In this document: in pieces, positions 55,547 to 63,897 of the stretch
Layout: the number at the start of each line of letters is the position of its first letter
How positions within the stretch are numbered: the stretch's first letter is position 1
Assembly (NCBI GenBank): GCA_949299535.1
Contig: CASGAQ010000005.1
Span: 23,513-87,512, forward strand
From: an uncultured Eubacteriales bacterium
GTDB taxonomy: Bacteria; Bacillota; Clostridia; Oscillospirales; CAG-272
Reading direction: 5' to 3'
DNA length: 64,000 bases
Notes under the pieces: generated by a model
What the model was told of the DNA's origin: nothing
Databases searched by the model: none
Seen by the model: the letters and a program-made list of their open reading frames with translations, nothing else
Position numbers and translations under genes: made by a program

Positions 55547-56281
55547 ATGAGCAAAAACAGCAAACTTTCGATCCTTTTAAAAGGTCTGCTCCTTGAAAAT
55601 CCCGTTTTCGTGCTTGTACTCGGCACTTGTCCGACACTTGCCACGACGACAAGCGTAATAGGCGCACTCAGCATGGGACTTGCCGCAACGGCGGTACTCA
55701 TCGCCTCAAACGCCGCCATATCTCTTTTGAGAAAAGTTATTCCGGATAAAGTAAGGATACCTTGCTATATAGTAATAATCGCAGGTTTCGTGACTCTGGT
55801 GCAAATGCTTATGCACGCATATCTGCCCGAACTTTACGAACTGCTTGGTATTTACCTTGCGCTCATCACCGTAAACTGCATAATTCTCGGCAGAGCGGAA
55901 ATGTTCGCAAGCAAGAACCGCATAGGTGAATCCGTTCTCGACGGAATCGGAATGGGACTCGGCTTTACTCTTGCACTCGTACTCATGGCGACGATACGCG
56001 AAGTTTTCGGAAGCGGTTCTTTTGCCGGAATCGAAATTCCGTTCCTTCAAAATTATAAAGTTGAATTTCTCGTAAAATCTCCGGGCGGTTTCCTCGTATT
56101 CGGTATTCTCATAGCCGTTGTCAACGCGATAACAAAAGGCAAAGTGATAAAGAAAAAAGATTTCGGCTGCGAAGGCTGTCCTTCAGCAGGAGTATGCCAC
56201 TCCAAAGAATGCGGTGCCGCAGACGAAAATCTCACGACAAAAGTCGGAAATACGGAAAACGCCGTAAAGGAGGAAAAGTGA
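55547..56281 (+). CDS. rnfE: Rnf electron transport complex subunit E
   Basis: Membrane subunit, 244 aa, six helices. LGTCPTLATTT and ITVNCIILGRAE place two cysteines in membrane loops; with the matching pair in RnfA they are thought to hold a [2Fe-2S] cluster. The cytoplasmic tail carries CEGCPSAGVCHSKEC, four more cysteines that could bind metal or a cluster. Two bases after rnfG. Confidence 0.94.
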   Translation: MSKNSKLSILLKGLLLENPVFVLVLGTCPTLATTTSVIGALSMGLAATAVLIASNAAISLLRKVIPDKVRIPCYIVIIAGFVTLVQMLMHAYLPELYELLGIYLALITVNCIILGRAEMFASKNRIGESVLDGIGMGLGFTLALVLMATIREVFGSGSFAGIEIPFLQNYKVEFLVKSPGGFLVFGILIAVVNAITKGKVIKKKDFGCEGCPSAGVCHSKECGAADENLTTKVGNTENAVKEEK

Positions 56282-56282
56282 T

Positions 56283-56882
56283 ATGGATACTTTCAGAAAT
56301 TTAATAATCATTCTCATGTCCTCCGTTTTGGTAAACAACTATGTTCTCAGCCGTTTCTTGGGCATTTGTCCTTTTTTGGGAGTTTCCAAAAAGCTCGACC
56401 AAGCCGCAGGCATGGGCCTATCGGTAATATTCGTCATGCTCGTGGCAACGGCGGCGACATGGCCCATACAACATTTCATACTTGACAGATTCGGACTTGG
56501 ATATATGCAGACGATAGTATTTATCCTTGTTATCGCAGCGCTGGTCCAGTTTATAGAGATAGTACTGAAAAAATATATTCCGGCGCTCCATAAAAGCCTT
56601 GGCGTATATCTGCCGCTTATCACGACGAACTGCGCCGTCCTCGGCGTCACGATAAACAATATAACGGACGGTTACGGTTTTCTTGAATCAATGGTAAGCT
56701 CTCTGGGCTGTGGACTCGGTTTTCTGCTTGCTATGGTCCTCTTTTCCGGCGTTCGTTCCAGAATAGAGAGCTGTGACGCGCCCGAATGTTTCAAGGGACT
56801 GCCCGTAACGCTCATCGCCGCCTCCATCGTTTCCCTTGCCTTCTTCGGATTTGCGGGTATCGTGGACAATCTCTTTGCGTAA
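56283..56882 (+). CDS. rnfA: Rnf electron transport complex subunit A
   Basis: Membrane subunit, 199 aa, paralogue of RnfE. NNYVLSRFLGICPFLGVSKK and PLITTNCAVLGV supply the paired cysteines. Six predicted helices; ends in IVDNLFA. Starts one base after the rnfE stop. Confidence 0.95.
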   Translation: MDTFRNLIIILMSSVLVNNYVLSRFLGICPFLGVSKKLDQAAGMGLSVIFVMLVATAATWPIQHFILDRFGLGYMQTIVFILVIAALVQFIEIVLKKYIPALHKSLGVYLPLITTNCAVLGVTINNITDGYGFLESMVSSLGCGLGFLLAMVLFSGVRSRIESCDAPECFKGLPVTLIAASIVSLAFFGFAGIVDNLFA

Positions 56883-56897
56883 CAGGAGGAATGTGAT

Positions 56898-57698
56898 ATG
56901 TTGACAGATATTCTAATAGCCGTGGCGATAGTCGCCGCGGTAGGACTTATATGCGGCATAGTGCTGTCGCTTGCCTCGCACTTCATGAGCGTTAAAACCG
57001 ACGAAAGGATATCCGATATACGCGAATGTCTTCCCGGCGCCAACTGCGGCGCTTGCGGATATACGGGCTGCGACGGATATGCAAAAGCTCTCGTCGAAGA
57101 GGGAGCCAAAACAAATCTCTGCGTTCCCGGCGCCGCGGCGGTAGCCGAAAAAGTTTCCGCCATACTCGGCGTAGAAGCAGAAGCCTGCGAAAGCCGTATA
57201 GCGTTTATTCACTGTAACGGCATTCCCGATGCAGCAAAGGATAAAGCCGTTTACGAAGGCATAAAGAGCTGTAAAGCTCAGTGTCTTATCTACGGCGGAG
57301 CTAAAGCTTGTTCATACGGCTGCGTAGGATGCGGCGACTGTGCTTCCGTTTGTCCCAAAGGCGCTATATGCGTGGAATACGGAGTTGCCAGAGTAAACAA
57401 AAATCTTTGTATCGGCTGCGGTCTTTGCGTAAAGACGTGTCCCAAAGGTATAATCTCGCTTATTCCCTTTAAAGCTAAAGTAGCCGTAATGTGCAGCAGC
57501 AAAGAAAAAGGTGCGGAAGTCCGCAAAAAATGTACGAACGGCTGTATCGGTTGTAAAAAATGCGAATCCGTCTGCCCTAAAGACGCCATACACGTCAAAG
57601 ACAATCTGGCGGAAATAGATTATGAAAAATGCGTCGGCTGCGGTCTTTGCGCTAAAAACTGCCCCGTTCAGTGCATAATCAAATTTCCAAAATCATAA
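56898..57698 (+). CDS. rnfB: Rnf electron transport complex subunit B
   Basis: Ferredoxin-accepting subunit, 266 aa. One N-terminal membrane helix, the Fe-S domain CLPGANCGACGYTGCDGYA...C, then ferredoxin-like motifs CVGCGDCASVCP, CIGCGLCVKTCP, CIGCKKCESVCP and CVGCGLCAKNCP. The number of clusters is normal for clostridial RnfB. Last of the six core genes; 15 bp after rnfA with AGGAGGA. Confidence 0.95.
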   Translation: MLTDILIAVAIVAAVGLICGIVLSLASHFMSVKTDERISDIRECLPGANCGACGYTGCDGYAKALVEEGAKTNLCVPGAAAVAEKVSAILGVEAEACESRIAFIHCNGIPDAAKDKAVYEGIKSCKAQCLIYGGAKACSYGCVGCGDCASVCPKGAICVEYGVARVNKNLCIGCGLCVKTCPKGIISLIPFKAKVAVMCSSKEKGAEVRKKCTNGCIGCKKCESVCPKDAIHVKDNLAEIDYEKCVGCGLCAKNCPVQCIIKFPKS

Positions 57699-57737
57699 GC
57701 AAAACAAATTAAGGATATAAAAACGGCATAAAACCAT

Positions 57738-57763
57738 AATAAGGCGGCTTCGGTCGCCTTATT
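57738..57763 (+). other. UUCG-capped stem between rnfB and the NusG_II gene
   Basis: AATAAGGCG pairs with CGCCTTATT, closed by a C(TTCG)G tetraloop. No T tract follows, so it is more likely an mRNA-stability or partial-termination element than a full terminator. Confidence 0.6.
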
Positions 57764-57778
57764 CGTTAAAGGAGAAAT

Positions 57779-58153
57779 ATGCAAAAGAAAAAGATTCGAA
57801 ACGATATAATACTTGCCGCGGTACTGTTGTGCGCCGCGGCGGTGATTCTTGCGATTTTCTTCTTCACACGTTCGGAGGGCGGTTACGCGGTCGTGTTGAT
57901 AGACGGGGAGGAAACGGCAAGATATCCGCTGTCAAAAGATATAGAAGTGACTATCTCTGCAGGCGAGCAAAACTATAACATTCTCAAAATAGAAAAAGGC
58001 TGTGCGGATATCATAGAGGCTTCATGCCCGGACGGAGTCTGCGTAGAACATAGGGCTATAAAATATGAAGGCGAAACGATAGTTTGTCTGCCGAACAAGG
58101 TAGTGATAAGAATAGACGGCGAGTGCCGGAACGGAGGTCACGTCATATCGTGA
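57779..58153 (+). CDS. NusG domain II-containing membrane protein
   Basis: 124 aa. One N-terminal membrane helix (IILAAVLLCAAAVILAIFF), then an extracytoplasmic NusG_II-type beta domain (YAVVLIDGEETARYPL...) with ASCPDGVCV. Proteins of this type often accompany rnf and Gx-transporter genes; their job is not known. AAAGGAG precedes the ATG and the stop lies right before the next gene. Confidence 0.85.
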   Translation: MQKKKIRNDIILAAVLLCAAAVILAIFFFTRSEGGYAVVLIDGEETARYPLSKDIEVTISAGEQNYNILKIEKGCADIIEASCPDGVCVEHRAIKYEGETIVCLPNKVVIRIDGECRNGGHVIS

Positions 58154-58158
58154 ACCAT

Positions 58159-58650
58159 ATGAAAACAAAAAAGCTGACTTTTCTTGCGCTGTGTTCATGT
58201 CTGGCGCTCATATTCTCTTATGTCGAGACGATGATACCCCCGATATACCCCGCCGTTCCCGGAATAAAAATGGGACTTGCGAATATCATGACGGTTTTCG
58301 TTCTTTTCAAATACGGCGCTTCATGCGCTTGTATCGTATCGTTTGTGCGGATAACGCTTGCCGCTATGCTTTTCGGCAATCCGTGGTCGCTCGCTTATAG
58401 CGCCGCAGGAGCTGTGCTAAGTCTTGCGGTAATGATATTGCTGAAAAAGACAAATAAGTTCTCCTCTGTCGGAATAAGCATAGCAGGCGGCGTTTTTCAC
58501 AACGCAGGACAGATACTTTTGGCAATGCTCGTGCTTGAGACGAAAGAGATAGGATTCTACATGGCGATACTCGCCGTGACAGGAATGGTATCAGGCGTGC
58601 TCATAGGACTTGCCGCCGCTTTTATGCTGAAGTTCCTAAAAAGAGTATAA
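58159..58650 (+). CDS. Gx transporter-family membrane protein
   Basis: 163 aa from ATG 58159; a GTG at 58150 overlapping the previous stop (GTGA) is better spaced from GGAGGT and may be the real start. About five membrane helices; SYVETMIPPIYPAVPGIKMGLANIM is the conserved start of the family once annotated as heptaprenyl diphosphate synthase component I. It is related in shape to ECF substrate-binding (S) components; substrate unknown. Follows the NusG_II gene as in many Clostridia. Confidence 0.83.
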   Translation: MKTKKLTFLALCSCLALIFSYVETMIPPIYPAVPGIKMGLANIMTVFVLFKYGASCACIVSFVRITLAAMLFGNPWSLAYSAAGAVLSLAVMILLKKTNKFSSVGISIAGGVFHNAGQILLAMLVLETKEIGFYMAILAVTGMVSGVLIGLAAAFMLKFLKRV

Positions 58651-58651
58651 A

Positions 58652-58944
58652 AATCGCACGGTCAAAAACCGTGCGATTCAGGCTACTGACAAACCCGGTT
58701 AAAAACCTGTCTCAGCAAATTTTACAAATCCGACACTCGCTTTTTCTTTGATCATGCAGGCGCAAAGAAAAAGCTTGGCAAAAAGAAATCACCGGAAGGG
58801 AATTTCGCCGACTGCGGTCGGCGACGAGGGTTACGCCCCCTCGACCGCGCCGCCTTTTGAAAAAGGCGGACGAAAACTTCCCGTCATTTTACCCCCACTA
58901 CCTTTGTCGGCAAACTGAATCGCACGGTCAAAAACCGTGCGATT
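58652..58944. mobile_element. MITE-like structured repeat element, 293 bp
   Basis: Both ends carry the same 27-bp hairpin (AATCGCACGGT-CAAAA-ACCGTGCGATT) and next to it a 16-bp imperfect inverted repeat (TCAGGCTACTGACAAA against TTTGTCGGCAAACTGA, 12 of 16 paired). Inside are CTTTTTCTTTG/CAAAGAAAAAG, then a GGGAA/TTCCC closing stem holding three hairpins: CGCCGAC/GTCGGCG, CGAGGG/CCCTCG, CCGCCTT/AAGGCGG. No coding potential. The right-hand hairpin has a T run and serves as terminator for the plus strand. It fills the gap between the convergent Gx-transporter and apbE genes. Confidence 0.75.
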
Positions 58945-58971
58945 TTTTCATGTCTATTCTTTTAATTGATA

Positions 58972-60000
58972 TCATTTCCAGCCGTTTGAATACAGTTTTT
59001 CTCCGTCGGGCAACACCCACATCGCCTCTGCTCCGTCGATACTTTCGAGAAGTTTTTTGCCTTCTTCAAAGTTCATGCAGAAAAGTGCGGTTGAAAGAGC
59101 GTCGCCAAGTCCGGAATCAAGGCATCTTACGGATACGGACAAAAACTCATTTTCGGGCATAAGCGTGTCTTTGTCGATTATATGATGATATCTCACACCG
59201 TCGACAAAATAAAAGCGCTGATAAGCTCCGCTCGTCACAAGCGAGCCTTCGCTCATGTAAAGATATTCGATAAATGCGTTTTCTTCGTCAGATGTGTCGG
59301 GATTTTCAATGCCGACCGTCCATGGAGAACCGTCAGCACGCGCTCCGATAACTCTTACATTGCCTCCCACATTCAGAACATATCCCTCTATATCGTTAGC
59401 ATGCAGATATTCCGCCACGCGCTCAACGGCATATCCTTTTGCCACAGCGCCCACGTCAAGGCTCATTTTATCGTCCAAAAGCTCCACCGTTCCCGCTTCG
59501 CGGTCTACAACAATATCGTTTATATCGATATGCTCAGCCGCTTCAGAGAGAAGTTTGATATCCGGCAGCTCTGCTGACGACGGATCGTCCGAACCGTTTT
59601 CTCTGTATTCATGCCAGATCGACAGCACGCTTCCCATTGCAACGTTCGTATACCCGTCTGTCAGCGAATATATCTCCTTGCAGTATTCGATAAGATCGAG
59701 TATCTTATCGTCAACTTGTACCGCAGCCTTTTGAGAGTTTATCGTGCGGATATTGTTTATGCCCAGATAAGTATGATATATATCGTAAAGTTTGTGATAT
59801 TCCTCAAGCAGAGAAAATATCTGCTCACATACAGCGTCAAAATCTTCCTTATTTTTTTCATATCCGACGATAGTCGTTACCGTATCAAAATAATCGAAGC
59901 TGTACGCAGTATATTTGTTTTTTTCATTGCCGCAGGAGCAAAAAACAAATATCAAGCTTAATACCAGTCCTGCGGCGACAAGTCTTTTTAAAACTTTCAT
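58972..60000 (-). CDS. apbE: FAD:protein FMN transferase lipoprotein
   Basis: Attaches FMN to Thr of SGAT-type motifs in RnfD/RnfG and similar extracytoplasmic flavoproteins. 342 aa from ATG 60000 (an 18-codon extension upstream has no binding site); lipobox FCSC near residue 22. Family motifs: YFDTVTTI, VAMGSVLSIWHEYR, SLDVGAVAKGYAVERV (FAD/Mg binding), LNVGGNVRVIG, and TSGAYQR. It is convergent to the rnf supra-operon, about 1.3 kb from rnfB. Confidence 0.93.
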   Translation of the reverse strand: MKVLKRLVAAGLVLSLIFVFCSCGNEKNKYTAYSFDYFDTVTTIVGYEKNKEDFDAVCEQIFSLLEEYHKLYDIYHTYLGINNIRTINSQKAAVQVDDKILDLIEYCKEIYSLTDGYTNVAMGSVLSIWHEYRENGSDDPSSAELPDIKLLSEAAEHIDINDIVVDREAGTVELLDDKMSLDVGAVAKGYAVERVAEYLHANDIEGYVLNVGGNVRVIGARADGSPWTVGIENPDTSDEENAFIEYLYMSEGSLVTSGAYQRFYFVDGVRYHHIIDKDTLMPENEFLSVSVRCLDSGLGDALSTALFCMNFEEGKKLLESIDGAEAMWVLPDGEKLYSNGWK

Positions 60001-60099
60001 TTCCCACCGTTCCCGCCGTTTTGTAAAATAGAATTTTTCGTTTGAAAAATGCATAAAATTATGAGGAGATTCTTCTCCTCATATTTTATTATTCATAAT

Positions 60100-61125
60100 T
60101 CAGTCTGCCGCTTTTACCATAGCTTTTACCATATCGGAAACATATATCGTACAGCCTACGCTCTGAACATCGCTGCTGCCGTAACCTTCATCGGAAACAA
60201 GCGACATTATCTCGGAAGCAGTTTTGCCTACGCAGATGTCTTCAAGAGCTTTTGCCTGCTCATACCATTCTTTGACAACGCCGTCGCCGTTGCGGTCGGA
60301 GCCGTATTTTGCCATACCGTAGCTGTCGCCTTTTTCCTTCTTGGAAAGAATATTTGCAGATACGTCGAGAGTGGAAGCGCCTTTTACATCAAAAGTAAAT
60401 TTTGCTTCGGAATAGTCGATGGACATTGCGATGACCTTGTCGTCTTCACCGAGAAGAGTGCCTGCAAAAACAGTATCTATCTGATTTACGCCGTCGGCGT
60501 CTGATGTCGCGTTCTTGCTGCTCTTACCGAAAGAAACTATACCTAGTTCCACATCGGCTTCTCTGTCAGCCTTGCAGGAAACAGCGTTTGTAAATGCTTT
60601 CTCAATGGCTTTTATAAAATCGGAGACTGCAATAGTACAGCCTGCATTTATGACTTCGTCAATGCCGTAGCCGTCTTCTGCCGCAAGAGCTTTTACCTCT
60701 TCAAGAGTTTTGCCTTCTGCAGCCTCTTCAAAAGCGTCTGCCTGCTCGTTCCATTCTTTAACAACGCCGTCGCCGTTGCGGTCGGAACCGTACTGCGACA
60801 TACCGTAGCCTGCGCCGGCTTCGTCTTTGGTCTTAAAATCGCCGACAGCTACATATTCACCGCCGATTGTATACTCGCCTTTGTTGTCGGCAGAGTCTAT
60901 TTCAATGTCAACTATCTTGCCGTCTTTGTCTATGAGCAGAGCCGCAACGGTGTGAGAAACTTTTGCGCTGCCGTTCTGGTCTTCACTTGCGTCTTTTGCA
61001 GAGGAATAGTAAGAGTAGATTCCCATGCCGAATTTCAGATCTTCGCTTTTATCACCGCAGCCGGCAAGTGCAAGCGTCAAAGAAAACTGTGCAATGGCAA
61101 GCATTAAACAGAAAAATTTTTTCAT
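60100..61125 (-). CDS. Lipoprotein with duplicated FMN_bind-like domain and EF-hand-like loops
   Basis: 341 aa, lipobox LAGC near residue 22. The rest is two ~150-residue repeats. Each holds YGM..YGSDRNGDGVVKEW (a D-x-N-x-D-G EF-hand-type loop followed by WxEQA) and ends in a GCT motif (VINAGCTIAVSD; VQSVGCTIYVSD) at the place where FMN_bind domains have SGAT and the following helix (DFIKAIEKA; DMVKAMVKA). DNA of the loops is nearly identical (60265-60300 and 60751-60786). TAAGGAG precedes the ATG. Neighbour to apbE; may be a flavin-carrying electron protein (inference). Confidence 0.75.
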   Translation of the reverse strand: MKKFFCLMLAIAQFSLTLALAGCGDKSEDLKFGMGIYSYYSSAKDASEDQNGSAKVSHTVAALLIDKDGKIVDIEIDSADNKGEYTIGGEYVAVGDFKTKDEAGAGYGMSQYGSDRNGDGVVKEWNEQADAFEEAAEGKTLEEVKALAAEDGYGIDEVINAGCTIAVSDFIKAIEKAFTNAVSCKADREADVELGIVSFGKSSKNATSDADGVNQIDTVFAGTLLGEDDKVIAMSIDYSEAKFTFDVKGASTLDVSANILSKKEKGDSYGMAKYGSDRNGDGVVKEWYEQAKALEDICVGKTASEIMSLVSDEGYGSSDVQSVGCTIYVSDMVKAMVKAAD

Positions 61126-61431
61126 GGTATTCTCCTTAATATATAATTTCTCTATAATTTTTCATACTTAAATTTTTCATACTTAAATAAATTTAAATCA
61201 TCTTCAGGAAAAAGTCAACCGCTATACCAAGATAACGATGTTTTTTATAATATATTTTGCAAAAAATATATTCGGTTCTTTTATATTTTACCGCAATATT
61301 TGATTTTTATCTGCGGTTTCAGTGATTTTTTTAATAAAAAACGCAAATTTTTTTCTTCCTCCGAACAACAGATAATTCATACCGGAAAGTTTATTCATTG
61401 ATTTTGCATAAAATATTTTGTTCCTGACTTA
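61126..61431. other. AT-rich intergenic stretch
   Basis: No gene or RNA recognised. It holds a tandem TTTTTCATACTTAAA duplication (about 61157-61187) and a weak minus-strand promoter for the lipoprotein gene (TTGACT at 61213-61218, 16-bp spacer, TTAAAT). Confidence 0.5.
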
Positions 61432-61475
61432 CCAAACAAGTGAATGTTGACAATTGTTTGGTTTTATGATATATT
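61432..61475 (+). promoter_or_regulatory. Promoter with flanking palindrome for the phosphoesterase gene
   Basis: TTGACA (61447-61452), 17-bp spacer, TATATT (61470-61475). The perfect 8-bp inverted repeat CCAAACAA ... TTGTTTGG (61432-61439 and 61454-61461) brackets the -35 box, the layout of a repressor operator. Confidence 0.65.
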
Positions 61476-61517
61476 ATAAGCACAACATTACAGTTAATTG
61501 TTAAAAGGAGTTTTTCA

Positions 61518-63755
61518 ATGAAAAGAATGTTATCAGTTCTACTTGCTTCGGCAATGATACTCTCATTTTCCGCATGCGGCGGCAACGGAGATTCGACGAC
61601 CGAAAATTCAAAAGGCACTTCTGACTCGACATCTGCGACATCCGGTAACACCGAGCAGACCACAACGTCTCAAACAGTTACCCCAACGGTTGATTTCGAT
61701 GAAGAAAATATCGTTCTTTCTTTCGCCGCCATTTCCGACACACAGCATAAGTACAGCGGAATAGACACTCTGTCAAAATTCAAAAATGCACTCAAACAGC
61801 TCGATGATCTGGCACTTGAAAATTCCGACGGACTTGACGCAGTTCTTTTTGTTGGAGACCTTGTTCAGAACGCCCAGACATCTCAGGTAAAAGAATTTAA
61901 GACCGCTTATGAAGAAATCTTTTCTCCATCAAACGTTCCTCTCATATTCTCTCTCGGCAACCATGACGTAAACTGCAATGCAGGTTACACTTATGAAAAC
62001 CTTAATATGGAATCTTTCTATTCCATATTCGGAGAGTCATACCGTTCCTACGAAAAAGAAACAAGCGATCTTTCCATCGGCTGCACCCACACGATAGTAA
62101 AAGGATATCACTTCCTCTGCATAAATCCCATTGACGCAGAATATATCGGCACGGACGCAGGCGGCGTTCGCTATTCCGAAGCAGCAAAAAAATGGCTTGA
62201 CGAAACTCTTGCCAAAATAACGACGGAATATCCGAATCAATATGTTTTCGTAAATACTCACCCCATGCTTTACGGCACGACTTACGGAAGCACGCTTCTC
62301 ACAGGCAATCACCGCTGGTATACAAAAGATCTTACTTCCATTGTCGAAAAATATCCTCAGGTGATCACATTCGGCGGTCACACGCATTTCCCCATCAACG
62401 ATGAACGTTCCATCATGCAGGATAAATTCACATCTATCGGCTGCGGTTCCGTAACATACATGGCTATCGAAAACGGTTTTTCCAATGTAAACGGAACAGT
62501 TCCTTCCGATGCAAGCGAAGTTTCCTCCGGTCACCTTCTTGAAGTTGATGCAAACGGCAACATAAGAGTAACAAGAATGAACTTTACCGACAACTCTCAG
62601 TATAAGACGGCTTGGACTCTCTATGCTCCCAAGGCAGACGGTTCCCACCTTAAATCTTACACCGCTGAACGTGCAAACAGCAATAAAGCTCCTCAGATGA
62701 ACGGCAATATAAGCGTAACATCTTCCGTTATCGGCGGCTCTACGGTAGGTTCCGTAACATTTGACGCAGGCACAGACGATGATTTCGTTCATCATTACGT
62801 CATCAAAGTTACAAATACGGCTAACGGCAGTGTTGTAAAAGAATTGAAACACCTTACAGACTTTTATCTCTACTCAGATCCCGCCGACATGTCTGCAAGT
62901 TACAGCATCGCACTCGGCTCTCTCCAGTCAGGAAACGAGTACAAAGTAGAAGTTATAGCAGTTGACTCTTGGGGCGCGCAGAGCAATTCTCTTACGACAA
63001 CGGTTCAGGTTTCCGACAGCGGAACAGCTGAACTTCCCGACGCGATAGTCGATATAGATTTCAACGAAGACGGCACTGCAACAGATAAGAAGGGCAACAG
63101 CACATTTGAACTCGTCGGCGGCGCATCCATCGGCGTAAAAGAATTCAAGCATAACGGCGCTACAAAATCTCTTGCAGCTATCAATGTTACAAGCTCAGGA
63201 CAGTCCGGTACGCTTACAATAGACAAATACACATCCGAAACAATTAGCAATCTCTATAACGGCGCTTCCGGATTTACTTTCGAAGCATTCTATATCAGCA
63301 GAGATACCGACGGCACGGATAAAGGGACAGCAGGCATACTCTGCTCGACAGAATTCGGCGGTCTCGGCATTGCCACAACAAGTTACGGCACGCCCGGCTT
63401 CTGCACATACACAACAGAGAAGAAATCATATAAGTACACATATGCGAAGAGCAAAGCTTCCGAAACAGAGCTTACCCACGTTGTAACTACTGCGATCGTA
63501 TACGAAGACACGCTCTACACAGCAATTTATGTAAACGGCGAACTTGCAGGCAGCGAAGAATCTGCCGGTAAGCTTTGGCTCGAAGATACAAGATATCTCC
63601 CCTATGCAAACCAGCTCTCCGTCGGCAATGATATAGGTCCGAACGGCTTCCCGATGAAAGATTTCTCCTGCGTTGACATCAAGATTTACGACGTTGCTCT
63701 CAACGCAAATCAGGTAAGCACAGCATATGACAATGCTTGTGATCTTCTCAAATAA
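61518..63755 (+). CDS. Calcineurin-type phosphoesterase lipoprotein with Fn3- and LamG-like domains
   Basis: 745 aa, lipobox FSAC near residue 19, Ser/Thr-rich linker, then a metallophosphoesterase domain (~65-330): AISDTQH, FVGDLVQNAQ, LGNHDVN, NTHPMLYG and FGGHTHFP supply the dimetal ligands. Next an Fn3-like segment (~390-500; HHYVIKV...YKVEVIAVDSWG) and a LamG/concanavalin-like domain to the end (FTFEAFYISRD...DIKIYDVALNANQV). An exported enzyme acting on phosphate esters at the cell surface; substrate unknown. Confidence 0.9.
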   Translation: MKRMLSVLLASAMILSFSACGGNGDSTTENSKGTSDSTSATSGNTEQTTTSQTVTPTVDFDEENIVLSFAAISDTQHKYSGIDTLSKFKNALKQLDDLALENSDGLDAVLFVGDLVQNAQTSQVKEFKTAYEEIFSPSNVPLIFSLGNHDVNCNAGYTYENLNMESFYSIFGESYRSYEKETSDLSIGCTHTIVKGYHFLCINPIDAEYIGTDAGGVRYSEAAKKWLDETLAKITTEYPNQYVFVNTHPMLYGTTYGSTLLTGNHRWYTKDLTSIVEKYPQVITFGGHTHFPINDERSIMQDKFTSIGCGSVTYMAIENGFSNVNGTVPSDASEVSSGHLLEVDANGNIRVTRMNFTDNSQYKTAWTLYAPKADGSHLKSYTAERANSNKAPQMNGNISVTSSVIGGSTVGSVTFDAGTDDDFVHHYVIKVTNTANGSVVKELKHLTDFYLYSDPADMSASYSIALGSLQSGNEYKVEVIAVDSWGAQSNSLTTTVQVSDSGTAELPDAIVDIDFNEDGTATDKKGNSTFELVGGASIGVKEFKHNGATKSLAAINVTSSGQSGTLTIDKYTSETISNLYNGASGFTFEAFYISRDTDGTDKGTAGILCSTEFGGLGIATTSYGTPGFCTYTTEKKSYKYTYAKSKASETELTHVVTTAIVYEDTLYTAIYVNGELAGSEESAGKLWLEDTRYLPYANQLSVGNDIGPNGFPMKDFSCVDIKIYDVALNANQVSTAYDNACDLLK

Positions 63756-63817
63756 AAACAACTGAAATCACAAAAAGGCAGGTGTAGGTCTGCAAAATTA
63801 GCGATAAAAACCAAATT

Positions 63818-63890
63818 AGCCATCACATTTTGTGGTGGCTTTTTTGATGTGCCGAAAGCAAAGAAAAGCCCCGCGCGAGGCGGGGCGAGA
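63818..63890. repeat. Back-to-back terminator module, copy 2 (inverted)
   Basis: The plus-strand terminator AGCCATCAC/GTGGTGGCT with six T residues ends the phosphoesterase gene; the minus-strand terminator GCCCCG/CGGGGC with TTTTCTTT ends the partial gene at 63898. It is the inverted counterpart of 38641-38715. Confidence 0.8.
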
Positions 63891-63897
63891 AAGTCAA

